Part shown: positions 1-13,207 of the stretch, one piece after another
Position numbering within the stretch: position 1 is the first letter of the stretch
Layout: each line of letters starts with the position of its first letter
Assembly (NCBI GenBank): GCA_963693365.1
Contig: CAVNZM010000001.1
Span: 21,080,001-21,144,000, forward strand
Reading direction: 5' to 3'
Length of the DNA stretch: 64,000 nt
Source of the DNA: Amoebidium appalachense
Taxonomy: Eukaryota; Ichthyosporea
Translations under genes and position numbers: made by a program
Notes under the pieces: generated by a model
Seen by the model: the letters and a program-made list of their open reading frames with translations, nothing else
Told to the model about the DNA's origin: nothing
Database searches by the model: none

Positions 1-424
1 ACTTACAGGCACAGGCATGTGCATGCGCACTCAAGGCACACGCAGTGTGTGCGCACTTACAGGCACGCGCATGTGCGTGCGCACTGACAGGCACAAGCAT
101 GCACATATGCACAGACAGGCACAGGCATGCACATGTGCACAGACAGGTACAAGCATGCACACATGCACAGACAGACAAGCATTCACTTATGCACAGGCAG
201 GCACATACACCGGCACAAGCACGCACGTGCACACACTGACGACACGTGCACAGGGACAATGTGCGATGGGAGTGGGAGCACGGGCTTGTTGCCGACGACA
301 ACACCAAACGCATCAGCCTGGTGTGGAGGTTCAGAGAGTACGACCCGACCATCCCCCTGCACTTGCAGCCCGCACGCACTGCTTGCACGTAGCACGTGCA
401 CACAACACGCGCGAGAACACACAT

Positions 425-467
<43 letters not shown>

Positions 468-480
468 ACACGTGCCATGC
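1..480. repeat. Imperfect CA/GCAT-rich tandem repeat with a (CA)n tract
   Basis: Bases 1-240 are degenerate repeats of words such as ACAGGCA(C/T)GCACATG, giving spurious His/Thr/Cys-rich reading frames in several phases. Bases 424-468 are an almost pure (CA)n tract. Nothing here looks like a gene. Confidence 0.8.
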
Positions 481-1350
481 ACGAGCAGTTCCGTAGACAC
501 GTGTGGTATAAGGGAGGGCGCCTTTGCGCCAGATTTTATTGGTTGAAGCACGCGCATTGTCATGCAGAAATCACGTGGCATGTGTGCACGTGCAGGTATC
601 CGGGCGAATGGAAAGTTCTGGGGTGTTCTGTAGGGGTGGACTGTGCGGCATGGAAAATTGACGAAAATGCACGCGCGCAGACTGAACTGGCTGTCAGTAT
701 GTATGATGCAGCACTCACCTGATTTCGTGTATAAATACTCCGTGCCCCGAAAAGTTTTGTGTGAACAGGGAATGTTTATTTGAAGGGGGGCTGGTGTACA
801 CATGTGAGCACATGGCAGGCAGGCCCTGTACAGAGCATTAAACGGCCCGCCAGCCACGTGGCTTAACAATATCAGAGTATGCACAAGCACCTTCTATGTC
901 TTTCCAGTGCCACGTGGCATGGCACAGGCATGACACGATAGCATATGTTACAGGACAGTCATGCACGTGTACACGTGAGTGCATGTGCGCTCAGGCACCC
1001 CCCACACCTGTCTTCGTAAACAAACACGTACGTTAACCACGAGCACGACCAAGGCGACTGAGCCTCGGAGGGCCACGACCATTACTACCCGGGTCCACGG
1101 CCGATATGCAAATGCATGCTTGGGTCGTTTTATGCCTCTTGCCACCTTGAGCTGAAGCTTTGTAACTGCCGCATGGGCCACTCTGTACACACTATTAAAT
1201 ATATGTGGCATGTGGGCATGCATCGAACGGGGGTTGCAAGTGTTGCTGCTTGGCCTGGCTCATAGACCTCAGCGCTGCTCTAATTAGATCGATCGGCCCG
1301 AATATCAACTAGCCAAGCACATCTGCCAGTAGCGGCATACATCGGTATTG
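481..1350. other. Spacer, no recognised gene
   Basis: Mixed-composition sequence with several short open frames on both strands. None shows a recognisable domain, a splice-phase partner or a promoter context, so I see no supportable gene. Confidence 0.5.
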
Positions 1351-3060
<1,710 letters not shown>

Positions 3061-3233
3061 CTATTCAGACCATCCTCCATCCCCCCCCCCCCCTTCCCCC
3101 CACCCCCCTCTCTCGGGGCACCTTCTCCCCCTCCAGGTAGCGGCCTACTAGCTTTCGAGTGCCCTTATCACTCTTTGTGTTCCACACACACCGTGACCCA
3201 CACCCACAAACCGACACACACCAACACCCATAT

Positions 3234-3236
<3 letters not shown>

Positions 3237-3324
<88 letters not shown>
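3237..3324. repeat. (CA)n microsatellite
   Basis: Pure CA dinucleotide tract of about 44 units, flanked by CA-rich degenerate sequence. Confidence 0.95.
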
Positions 3325-3326
<2 letters not shown>

Positions 3327-4149
3327 TCCCTGGTAGATTCTTCCTACTTCCCCCCTCTCCGAGACCACAGGCTAGGGGCTCTTTTAAAAAGCTTTAAAAA
3401 GACCTTGCAGATCCCTACGGGAAGGGTAGCAGAGCAAGGCTCCTATGTACTAACATAGTTAGTGTATAGAAGGCCTTGAAGCAGGGAGGAGTGGGGGGGG
3501 GGGGGGGGGGGGGGGGGGGGAGGGGGGGGGGCTGGCTGAGGGGGAGATCTGTCAGCAAGAGGGGGCAAGGAAGGCAAGGGGGGGGGGGGGGGGGGAGGGG
3601 AGTAGAGAGGTCGAGCTGCTGCAGAGACACAAGGAGAGAAAGAGAGAGATAAGCTAGAGAGGGGGAGAGAGGGTGATGCATGTGTGTGTGTGTCAGATGA
3701 CCGACAGAGAAAGAGCAGAGAGATAGACCAAGGTGAAGGAGAAAGCAGGGAGAGAGACAGCTGCTGAAGGGTAAGAGAGAGAGCTAGGTCACGGGAGGGT
3801 TAACGGAGCCGGGTGAGGGGAGGTTGGGAGAGAGGATGATCCGGAGTGTACGTGTGAATGCGCTTGTGTCCGTATGTCCAGACGAAGTCTTGCTTTTTTT
3901 GGTGCACTCCGGAACACGTGCTATAGCTTAGTGTACGGAACAGCGTGGTGCACGTGGTTTTCCCTATAAATGCTACGTATACAGCTTGGCCGTGGTATTC
4001 TCACATGCAAGTTCTGTAGCGTGATCGGCTAGCAGTAGGCTTGCTCATGGGCTAAATCAGCCAGGGAAAAACAAACAAAACAAACCATGTGTTTGCTTGC
4101 GTGTTATTCAGAAATTTGCGGCCACTTTTGGTAGGTAACCACTAGCGAA
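3325..4149. other. Spacer with G-runs and purine-rich sequence
   Basis: Contains G-runs at about 3494-3531 and 3578-3600, then a GAGA-rich purine stretch to about 3830, then unique sequence. No coding exon recognised. Confidence 0.6.
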
Positions 4150-4272
4150 GGTATTTTTTTTGCGCCAGGGTGTAGGCGTTTTCTGGCTGCGACAGATATG
4201 AAAACGCTCGTATTGTTTTTGCGCCAGGGTGTAGGCGTTTTCTGGCTGCGACAGATATATATGAAAACGCTC
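4150..4272 (+). repeat. 59-bp tandem duplication
   Basis: Two adjacent copies with a period of about 59 bp. Each contains the words GCGCCAGGGTGTAGGCG, TTTTCTGGCTGCGACAG and GAAAACGCTC. The second copy has two extra AT bases in the ATAT segment. Confidence 0.9.
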
Positions 4273-4552
4273 ATGTATGAACGGAGCGCTTGGCTAGATG
4301 ATATTCGATCTGGGCCGCCGCCCTGAGGTCAATTGGCTCAGAGGCACCCATCCACCCCGCACATGTTGGCTGGCCGGGCATGGTGATTGGCCCATGGTTT
4401 TGATGGGTAGGCTTACGTAAATATCGTCCCGGTTGTGAAACGGGCCTTGCTGGTACCAGTGGTGGTGGCGGTGGTGAGCATGTGTGCGCGTGTGGGCATG
4501 CATCCCCGTGGATGGGTGTGGGTGTGGGTGGGTGTGTGGGTGAGCCCGGACC

Positions 4553-4554
<2 letters not shown>

Positions 4555-4603
<49 letters not shown>
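4555..4603. repeat. Poly(G) run of 49
   Basis: Uninterrupted G homopolymer immediately upstream of the LINE open reading frame. The preceding sequence to 4270 has no LINE-like coding, so the run sits at or near the 5' boundary of the truncated element. Confidence 0.95.
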
Positions 4604-4605
<2 letters not shown>

Positions 4606-4627
4606 CAGACTGTGTGCCAACAGCTGC

Positions 4628-6832
4628 ATGCATCGACATATCCGGATGATCATATTCAAACAACGTCATTTTATCCAATTTATATATTCGAGAATGTCTC
4701 TCTTCCCGGCCGATGCACCACCCCCCGCTCAGAAACCTATTGTGTGGCCTGTAGACCCATCTATCCCCATAGAATCGATCCTCCCCTTTTTCAGTCCCGA
4801 TGCCATATGGTCTGTGATATCTAGTTATAGCTCTAGTAAGTCTTGTGGACCTGATGGACTCCCTGCTGGGTTTCTTAAAATCCTTATTCCCTCCTACCCA
4901 CAAAAGGAAAGTGATCGTGCTATTAAACCTGATCTTACTATCATGTTAAGCTCTCTCTTTTCCTGGTGTGTTAAATGTGGACATGTCCCGTCATCTTGGT
5001 TAGATACCTTAGTGATCCCCATAGTTAAGAAGGACTCTGAGGGCCCCATATCATCCTTTCGCCCCATTACACTAACCCAGGTTGTTCGTAGATTCTTTGA
5101 AGCTTGCTTACTTAGGTTATTTGCACATCACCCTAGGTTTCAATCTATTCTTCACATACACCCATGCCAATCCGCTTTTCGTAAAAACAATTCATGTTAT
5201 GTTCAAATAATGGCACTGCACGATTCTATGCAAGTTGGTGCACAATATGTTGGCTTTATTGATTGGAAAACTGCTTACGATTCTGTCTCCCCTGGTCTCC
5301 TATGGGAAAAGCTTGCTGCACGGGGTGTACCACACTGCATTGGTGTTCTGTTAGAAGCACTCTTGTCTCAAACCTATGGTAGAGCTGTGGTTAATGGGCA
5401 TCTTTCATATGGTTTTGCTCGTACTAGAGGTCTCTTGCAGGGTTCATTGCTTAGCCCCTTTTTGTTTAACCTATTTATAGATGATCTGGCTGTCAAGATT
5501 TACGCCGAAAACGATGACCCTATTAATAACTTTCCGCCTGCACTTCTCTATGCTGATGATCTGTCCCTCCTTGCCCGTACCCCTAGACGCCTGCAAAGAT
5601 TGTTCGATGTAGTGTCAGAGTGGTGCAAGGCAAACCTGATGATCCTTAACATAGACAAATGTGGTGTTCTTGTACCTGATATAGCTAACAATTTACACAC
5701 ATTTACATTATCATCTAAACCTGTACCTATAGTTCCAGAATACAAATATCTTGGTGTTCCGGTTGATTCTGTTGGTGTTATGTTTCCCCATATGGTCGAA
5801 AAGAGGGTAGAGTCGGCTCGTAAGCGGTTAGCTTTCTTCTCGGCTAATATTTTTAAAGACACACCCCTCCATCCTTCTATTAGACTTACATTTATTCGCA
5901 CTTTTGTCTTCCCGGCATGTGAATATGGTTTACCCCTTTTCGCCGCCTGGATCAAGAAAGAGAGAACTAGAGCGCTTAAACCCTTGACAAATTTCCTTGA
6001 AGCAGAAGTTGCCTCCTTTCTATCTAACAACTGTTGTAAACCTGGGCCTGTAACGCTCTCGATATATGGTCTGGTCCCAATAGCTGCTAGAGTATCCTAT
6101 CTCGCGCTGAAATTCAATAAGCACATAAGCCGCTTAAAGAAGTATTTGCCCTCCCACCCTCTCTTCTCTATCCGACCTGTCCCCTCCTCACCTCTCCCCT
6201 CTTTCCTCCCCTCTCTCTCCCCTTCTCCCCTGGGCACAAATACAAATAAACCCCGCAATAGTGTGTGTGTGACTTTGGACTGCCACTTACTTATTAAACA
6301 TGTACACAATCACAAGATAATCACGCAATATAACAAATGGAAAAAGATACCACACGACACTAGACCCGATGAAAGCATACACCTTGAAAAACTAAGCCTT
6401 ATGTCTCGTTTTATATATACTGACCGCCTCAACCATATTGCCAAATATGGCACTCGCAAGTGTATAACACCTAAATACATATTACCTTCCTGTAGAACTG
6501 GTCTTTTTCTAGCTGATGGTATTATTGATCAATTACCACGCTTTTACTGTACACGTGCTATACAGTGGAGATCTAATAAGTATAAGATGGCATCATTTGC
6601 ATGCCCAAACAACACACACACACACCAGTTTAACCGGTCATGTATCGCCAAATGTAGTTTGATAGACCACATAATACCGCAACACACACACGTCACATTC
6701 ACAACAGACACCCAGAAAGACAGCCTACCTGTAAATTACAACATCCTTGATTTTATACTAAACACGCGTAACTACGACCTGTTTATTAGATGTATTGATT
6801 GGCTTGAGAAACACATCACTACAAAATTATAG
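4628..6832 (+). CDS. LINE reverse transcriptase (5'-truncated ORF2-like)
   Basis: A 734-codon frame encoding a non-LTR reverse transcriptase, which copies the element's RNA into DNA at a nicked target. Visible RT blocks are the fingers motif KSCGPDGLPAGF (71-82), FRPITL (144-149), the catalytic-Asp block IDWKTAYDSV (211-220), GLLQGSLLSP (268-277) and the catalytic YADD box (308-311). A thumb-like segment with YKYLGV follows. The C-terminal 300 residues carry no zinc knuckle or RNase H that I recognise. The frame stays open upstream of the first ATG up to the poly-G run, so 4628 is only the first visible Met, not a proven start. No stop or frameshift interrupts it, suggesting a young insertion. 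Codon use is AT-biased, unlike neighbouring host genes. Confidence 0.9.
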   Translation: MHRHIRMIIFKQRHFIQFIYSRMSLFPADAPPPAQKPIVWPVDPSIPIESILPFFSPDAIWSVISSYSSSKSCGPDGLPAGFLKILIPSYPQKESDRAIKPDLTIMLSSLFSWCVKCGHVPSSWLDTLVIPIVKKDSEGPISSFRPITLTQVVRRFFEACLLRLFAHHPRFQSILHIHPCQSAFRKNNSCYVQIMALHDSMQVGAQYVGFIDWKTAYDSVSPGLLWEKLAARGVPHCIGVLLEALLSQTYGRAVVNGHLSYGFARTRGLLQGSLLSPFLFNLFIDDLAVKIYAENDDPINNFPPALLYADDLSLLARTPRRLQRLFDVVSEWCKANLMILNIDKCGVLVPDIANNLHTFTLSSKPVPIVPEYKYLGVPVDSVGVMFPHMVEKRVESARKRLAFFSANIFKDTPLHPSIRLTFIRTFVFPACEYGLPLFAAWIKKERTRALKPLTNFLEAEVASFLSNNCCKPGPVTLSIYGLVPIAARVSYLALKFNKHISRLKKYLPSHPLFSIRPVPSSPLPSFLPSLSPSPLGTNTNKPRNSVCVTLDCHLLIKHVHNHKIITQYNKWKKIPHDTRPDESIHLEKLSLMSRFIYTDRLNHIAKYGTRKCITPKYILPSCRTGLFLADGIIDQLPRFYCTRAIQWRSNKYKMASFACPNNTHTHQFNRSCIAKCSLIDHIIPQHTHVTFTTDTQKDSLPVNYNILDFILNTRNYDLFIRCIDWLEKHITTKL

Positions 6833-6839
6833 CGCACGC

Positions 6840-6840
<1 letters not shown>

Positions 6841-6920
<80 letters not shown>
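6841..6920. repeat. (CA)n in LINE 3' UTR
   Basis: About 40 pure CA units between the RT stop codon and the poly-A tail. Confidence 0.95.
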
Positions 6921-6922
<2 letters not shown>

Positions 6923-6969
6923 CCAGCTGATACCGAGTGTCCCGAGGGGAGCCCCTTTAAAATAAAAAA

Positions 6970-7013
<44 letters not shown>

Positions 7014-7104
7014 GGGGAACCCCAACTAATTGATTTCTCCTTATAGTCTTTATGGTGTCTCGTAGAGAAAGTAAACCCTGATATATAGTCACCACCCGAC
7101 ATCT

Positions 7105-7215
7105 ATGTACGTGATCATGATATACCGCTGAGGGGATATTCCGAGCAAAACCCCCCCCATACCTGAGACTGGTTCTCTTTGCCTCGAGTAAACAGCGTAA
7201 ACCCCTCTCATCTTT
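7105..7215 (+). repeat. Interspersed repeat copy A (matches 43120-43285)
   Basis: Shares an ordered set of words with the block at 43120-43285: CGCTGAGG, a C-run, ACCTGA(G/A)ACTGGT, GAGTAAACAGC and CTCATCTTTC. Both are moderately diverged copies of one dispersed family. It lies just 3' of the LINE tail and may be an older repeat into which the LINE inserted. Confidence 0.7.
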
Positions 7216-8700
7216 CGTATTGAATCACGGAACAGAAATAGTTACTTGCACTTCATCTGATTGATGAAGTTGTAAATTTTAAAGAAAAGAAGATCGAGGC
7301 ATATGCGCATACTAACTGAATATGAAACGAGCACGTCTGTGGGTCTTGGGAAGTCACGACAAGACGGCGCATGTTTTCTTGCAAGTTATACGTGAGCTCA
7401 TATCATACGGTAAGCAATTGCCTGAGTGTCTGTTGCAAGTGACAAATCTGCACAGACTGACCAGTTGGCGCTGGAATGGTGTGTGTGGATGTTGCTCATA
7501 ATGACGAGCTGGCGAAGCAGGGACAAAGTAGTATGTGGGAAGATGGGATGGAAGGAGTTCTAGTGGGATGGAGGTGAGAGTTTTTGTGTGCCCGAGCAGG
7601 GGGGGAGGGGGGGGAGGAAGACGGGACTCAGGGGGGGGGGGGGGGGGGGGGGGAGGGGGGAGGAGGATAGTAAGCGGTATGTGCTTGCGGTGCAGAGCAA
7701 CAATGAAAATGCGAAGGAAAGAGAATGCAGTTGGCCTATACCATACGGTAACCTTTGGGTATGCAGTTATTTGCACTCCATTTTTATTCATTTAAAGTCG
7801 GACAGTCATTTGCCATACTCAAACCAGAGAGCAGTCAGAGCCAGATATACATCGGTTGGCGCGTTTCAATCAATAATGGGGTGGGGCTAAGGGATTGACC
7901 TTAAACACAAGGAATGAGTATGTACTGGGCGAGTATAACAGAGGCCACGTCACAAGGTCCTGCCCAGCAGACAACCACAAAGGCACTTATAATTACATCC
8001 GAAGAAAGGTTGAGAGTGCGTATGAAAGACTACAATACACCAACCAGGCTATGTACACCATGCGTATATGTTTGATTGTTCACGGCAAACCGTGGTTCAT
8101 TCGAGGGTTTTAACTCAGTGATGTGTGCAGTGTATGTCACAGTGTATGTATTGTCATCTGCATGTATATGCCCCTGCGCGTGTGCGTGTGTGTGGATGTA
8201 TGTGCGTGTGTGTGTGTGTGTGTGCGCGCGCGCGCATGCGTTTGTGCATGTGTGTGTGTACGTGTGTGTGTGTACGTGTGTGTGCGCGCGCATACGCGTG
8301 CGCATACAGAAGCCGGACCTGTTACCCCGTATAAGCATCTTCAGGTATGTAATATTTGCGCAGAGAAATATTTGAATCATTCACATGCGTGTAACGCATC
8401 TGTTAACATCTGTTAAACTGGCTTGTGTACTAAAGATGAGATCATGCATATACACATCGAACACCCACACCTCCCCGTCTTCTGCCGTCTTTGCTCTATC
8501 ACGTGGTTCATGCACATTCATTCCAACCCATCCACAGTCTCCAACTGTCCAAACATGACGCTATGCTCCCTCCACCTACACCCCCACTGCTTCGGGCCTC
8601 CACACCCGTCTCTCTGCCAGCCTCCGCCTCCGTGTCTCCCCTTCTGCACGTGCATGCACCCCCCCTCCTCCCTCGCTTGCATGGGGTGGGGGCCACATTC
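7216..8700. other. Spacer with G-runs and (GT)n
   Basis: Contains G-rich tracts at about 7598-7665 and a TG/CG alternating tract at 8180-8300. The remainder is unique sequence with only short, unsupported open frames. Confidence 0.5.
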
Positions 8701-9054
8701 TCATGACACACTCGACCCTGGCCACATCAAACCCCATGCCGCCTTCTGATTGGTAGTTGGGCAGTGGCTCGACCTCGTAAGGCACCACCCGATTGGTCTG
8801 TGTGGCCGTGAGGGTTGCCTGGGGGGTCACGAGGGGCAGGAGTGGTGGGCGCTGTGGGCGTGTGCTGCGCCTCCACTGTGCATCCTTGTAGGCCGTGCGC
8901 ACCCACCTGCCGGCCACATAGACAAGCACGGGGGGTGCCCACAGGGGGCTGGCCAGCAGCAGGCACGTGCCCTGCAGCACCCTCAGACCTACCTTGGCCG
9001 GGCAGTGGTGGCCTGCCCATGGCCGCTTGCAGATCTGCGGAAGGTTGGAGGGTA
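8700..9054 (-). CDS. Possible coding exon, hypothetical membrane protein fragment
   Basis: On the minus strand an acceptor-like ...CTTCCGCAG at about 9035 precedes a GC-rich open stretch. It has a hydrophobic segment (GLRVLQGTCLLLASPLW and following) and then a hydrophilic tail ending in VPYEVEPLPNYQSEGG. Composition and hydrophobic patterning resemble the genuine exons of this window, but I found no start codon, donor or partner exon, and I recognise no family. Two ATTGG boxes within it (about 8749 and 8791) argue that it may instead be promoter DNA. Treat as a weak candidate only. Confidence 0.25.
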
Positions 9055-10145
9055 AGCGGCATGGTAGAGGGGGATCCACTTGGGTGCACAACAATGCATA
9101 CCAATGTGCCTGTGTGCACGTATGTGCTTGTGTCTGTGCCTGTGTGTGTCCTTGTGTGTCTGCTGCACACACACACATTTATGTGTAGTTTGTTGCATGT
9201 GACGGTCTTCCTGCATGCCATGCCAACCGTGTGTGTACGTGTGTTTCACGAACATGTCATTGTGCATGGCTGTGTGCACGTGTATGCAAGACTGCGAAAA
9301 CGACATTGTGTGTGTGTGTGTGTGTGTGGGTGTGTGTGTGCGTGCGCGCGCACGCATGCGTGCGTGCGTGCATGCATGCGTTCGTGCCTGCGTGGTGTGT
9401 GCGTGCGTGCGTGTGCATATATGCATACGGGACGACAAAATCGGATAATCGGAAAACGTTTTTGTTAGAATAATCGTCCTGGTATGCACTCTTAGTAGAA
9501 CAAGCGAATGTTTGCTGTGCTGTCCTCGTCCGATTCTAAGTCACACTTGAATGGGCATGCAGCGTGTGTGCGCGTAAATGTCTGTGTCTGTGTCTGTGTC
9601 TGTGTGTCTGTGTGTGTTTGTGTGTGTGTGCGTGTGTGTGCATGTGTGTGTGTGTGTGTGCGCGTGTGTGGTGTGTGTGTGTGTGTGTATGTGTGTGTGT
9701 GTGCGCGCGCACTTATGTGTGTGCGTGCGAGCGTGGGTGGGGGTACGTGCGGGCGTGTGCATGTGCATGTTCATGTGCTTGTGCGTGTGCGTGCGTGTAT
9801 GTATGTGTGCGGGGGTGTGCGTGCTTTCGCGCGTATGTGTGTATGTCCCATTGTGTGAGCGTGCATACGGGTCGTGCTTTGAACTAGTGTGTAGAAACAC
9901 AACAATCGATGTGCGTGTATGTGCTTGTGTTTGCTCTTAGACAACAGCTATAAGATGTCCTCACGAGAAAAGCGCAAAGCACACAGACGACAATCTGGAA
10001 GACCGAAGGCAAGGCAACTCAGTTAGACCACACCACGTCTGTGCAGAGAGTTATTCGATAGCGGCCGGCACTGTGTGCAGGAACAAAGAAGCAGCAAATG
10101 GGACACAGTCAAACCGATCATGGCGTTTCAAAGGCAGAGGCAAGA
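9055..10145. repeat. GT/CG-rich alternating repeats
   Basis: Two purine-pyrimidine alternating tracts (about 9305-9420 and 9565-9870) consist of TG, CG and CATG words. No coding exon recognised apart from the spurious Cys/Val frames they generate. Confidence 0.8.
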
Positions 10146-11080
10146 TCATGAGGTTGGAAGGAGCACGGGTACTTTCTTCGATGAAGAGAACACCACATAG
10201 AGGGGTCTGTTTAGTGTTTCTGAATGGGTGGGTATGAACGCCTGCAAGCTCACACGTAGGGTCATGTGTATTTGGGTGTTGCTGTTTGTGTGTGCTTGTG
10301 TGTCTCTGGGGGTGGGTGGGTGGGCAGGGAAAGGAGCAATACCCAGCAGAATTCGTGGCGGCAGTGTGTGCAGGTCATGTGGCGGCAGCCACCGTTCTTC
10401 TGTATGTGCGTATGGCAGCGTGGGCAGCTCTTTGCGTGGCACAGCAGCCAGAGGCCCACCCTCAGCCGCTGGCCCATGGGCACCTTTGTCTTGGGCACGC
10501 TGCCCTCCTCCCAATCCGCCCGGCCGGCCCGACACCTCTCGCAGGTGGCGGCCGGGCGGCCATTCACGTGGCCACAGTGCGCACACGTGGCCGTGCGGGC
10601 GGCCGCCACCCTGCGCACCAGCTGGCGGTAGGGGTCGGCCAGGCCGTGCCAGTCCCCGGGCGTGAGCGCCTCGACGTCCTCGGCCGTCAGCACGTGGCCG
10701 CAGGACGGGTGCGGGCAGGCCACCAGCACGAGGTAGGTCATGCGCAGCTTGGCCTGCACGTGCTGCGCCACGCACCAGCGGCACAGCACGGCGTGGCCCT
10801 CCCTGGCGTCCGGGCAGGTCCACAGCCACTCCGTGTCCTGCACCTCGAAGCACACCTCACACACGGCCGCCTGAGGGGGTTCTGGCGCAGGGCTGGGTGA
10901 TTTTGAGATCTCGCCGTGAGAATGGGACTTGGGTGTGTGGGGGCAGGGCGTGTGATACCGCGTGGGGGGCACCTCGAGGGAGGCGAGGTTGTCAGCAGAC
11001 CAACTGCGCCACGGCTTTGGGGAGGGGGGGGTGGGCGGCAGATGGCCGGCGGACACCGACCGTACCAGCGTGGCAGACAT
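10146..11080 (-). CDS. RBR-type (RING-in-between-RING) E3 ubiquitin ligase-like protein
   Basis: Two-exon model: 11080-10343, then 10241-10146, joined in phase 0 across a 101-nt GT-AG intron, giving 277 aa. After a Ser/Pro-rich N-terminus comes a RING1-like cluster opening with CEVCFEV (about residue 74) and including CRWC and CPHPSCGH. The middle segment CAHCGHVN...CERC (about 144-161) has the spacing of a RanBP2/NZF finger and occupies the IBR position. A RING2/Rcat follows (CPRCHTHIQKNGGCRHMTC), in which the GGC cysteine would be the thioester-forming residue, ending at FCW. RBR ligases pass ubiquitin from E2 to this cysteine and then to substrate. With the proposed last exon the final Cys pair expected after FCW is absent, so the 3' exon is uncertain. 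A TATATATA sits 10 bp before the ATG and a CCAAT box at 11314-11318. Confidence 0.75.
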
Positions 11081-11833
11081 ATTGAGTTGCTATATATATG
11101 GCCTAGCTTGCTCCTTGCTTGGTTAACCACTAGCCTAGTGATATGTTAGTCAGAACATGGCGGAACAAATCCTACAACAAGTAGCAACAAGAATGAAGGA
11201 AACCTTAGAAACAAGAAAACTGTTTTTCGGTGCTGTGCGGTGTCTTGAACTTGGTGAGCCACGGAAGGGGCCAGGTGACTGCGTCACTTGTTTACTTACG
11301 TAACCCCATGCGACCAATCAGAAGCAGGCTAGAAACTGGACTATCAGCTGCATGATAAATCCAACGATATATTGGATACAGTGCTATGCTTAGCCATATT
11401 GGGCTACTGTTGATTTCTTATATCAAGATTAATTGGGCAGATATATCTTTGTATTGGCTTTTATGCGTTAGGCCCCTACGGTATACAGCCCGAGTACGGC
11501 CCTCTGAACACACCGAGTCCAGACTCGGTGTGACAGTGGCACCGGAAGATACAAGCAGAGATAGGTGATTGGGTCAGCACATATGATATTTACTGTGTGT
11601 GGCCAAGCAGTCACCAGCGTAGAATCCTTGTTTTCTGTACCTGCCTGCATGCGCATCCGCTTCTAGCGTCAGGTTCTTGATTGCAGCGCCTGCCTTGACC
11701 AAGTACTAACAAGGCAAGTCTTCTTTACACATTTGGCCAAGTGTGAAACCGCACTTCGTTAAACAACAAAAGGATGGTATAGGAAACAGATGCTCATCTG
11801 TGTTTCACCCCCCCCCTCCCCTCCCTCCCCCCC

Positions 11834-11879
<46 letters not shown>

Positions 11880-11936
11880 ACACACAGACACACACGCACA
11901 CACACGCTCCTCGCCCCCTGCCCCCCTCCCTCCCAG

Positions 11937-12101
11937 GGCCCGTTCAAATCCCACCCACCCTCCCCTATCTCAGTTCACGTACCCTCCGAGGCTGCTCCGC
12001 AGCTCAGGAGTCTATCCGAGACCCAGTCCCCAGAACGTTTTGTTTTGGGCCATGCCGTGGCTCCTGCAGACAGCAACGGAAGTTTGTCGGACACCGGATG
12101 A
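11937..12101 (+). CDS. Possible terminal coding exon, hypothetical
   Basis: A pyrimidine-rich tract ending CTCCCTCCCAG precedes an open stretch rich in Ser/Pro/Ala, ending with LSDTG and a TGA. Composition is exon-like and differs from the flanking homopolymers. No upstream partner exon or family could be identified, so this is only a candidate. Confidence 0.2.
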   Translation, partial: GPFKSHPPSPISVHVPSEAAPQLRSLSETQSPERFVLGHAVAPADSNGSLSDTG

Positions 12102-13205
12102 CGTGCCCCTCCCCCCCCCCCCCCCCCCCCCCCTCCGTCCGGAGTCTCACAAACACGCACGCACACACGCCCACCCCCACACCACACACCACACATCCAC
12201 CCACCCACCCAGCCACCCACCCACACACCCACACACACACACCCTTCACACTTGAGCGCACAGACAGACACAAACACGCATGCACACAAGCGCATGTGTG
12301 TGTGCGCACACACACACACGCGCGCGCGTGCATACACACACACACACGTGCAAACCGTACCGTGACACACACACGAAAAGAGCAGTGCCTTCCCTACTCC
12401 CCCCCTCCCCCCCCCCCCCCCCCGTTTTTTTATCCCGAGGCACTAACTGGTTTGCCGAAGTTTCCAGCTTGTCGCATAATCTTGCGCTGGAGGGAAAGCA
12501 TGAGACAGTATATACAGTGGGTCAGAGAGTTGGGAGGGGGGCTGTGTCTCACCGTTTAGCCGACACGATCCGGAATATGCATTTGGTGTGTGCACGTGCG
12601 GGTCGAGTTTTGGGGGTTTTGAGGGGGGGGGGGGAAGGGGGGAAGAGGAGAAGGGCCAGGCGAAGGGTGGGAGACAGGGGGGGAAGGGGAGGGGGAGGGG
12701 GAGGGGGGTTGCTTTTGATACATGGCATCAAACACACTACACACTGCTAGCATTCACTGACACATACAGGTTTCACATCTGAGTGTGGTTGACAAGAATA
12801 TAGTTCGCACGCACTAAGTAGTCGCAGCCATGCCCAACAGAAAACGATACGTGTCGCAATAAGTAAAAGGAACTTCTAAAGAGTAGGGGAATGTATATAT
12901 ATACAACTGGAGCCATCACGGTGTAATGATTATGCGGAACTGGGTCGGGGCCCTGGGGGGAGGGTGGATGGGGGTGGGGGGGGATAATGATGTGTGGACC
13001 GTCTTCGCATTCAGACACCACCTTCAGTTTGTGATTTCAGCCTGCAGGTTGGATATTATACCGTGGCATATCCATTTGCCTCCGCACGTATTTGAAACAA
13101 TAGCAGAATGATCTAGACAACTGTTACAGAATAAACACCCACCTTCGAATTCCCACTGACTGGAGTCGGCCGCGAAGCCGATTCGAATCATTCTTCCTGC
13201 AATGA

Positions 13206-13207
<2 letters not shown>

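Larger units (their letters stand above)
4604..7011 (+). mobile_element. 5'-truncated non-LTR retrotransposon (LINE) with poly-A tail
   Basis: The element comprises an open reverse-transcriptase frame (4628-6832), a short 3' UTR containing a (CA)n tract (6841-6920), and a nearly pure A tract (6961-7011) interrupted only by a few T at its start. A 3' poly-A tail and single RT frame without LTRs are typical of LINEs. The apurinic-type endonuclease normally encoded upstream is missing, and the frame runs into a poly-G run, so the copy is 5' truncated. I could not identify a target-site duplication. Its base composition is clearly more AT-rich than the host exons. Confidence 0.88.

Noticed and set aside
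183-890. 235-codon minus-strand open frame
   Set aside because: Half of it is a translated (CA)n tract and the rest lacks any recognisable domain or composition of the host exons.
5548-6030. Minus-strand 160-codon frame inside the LINE
   Set aside because: Antisense shadow of the reverse transcriptase.
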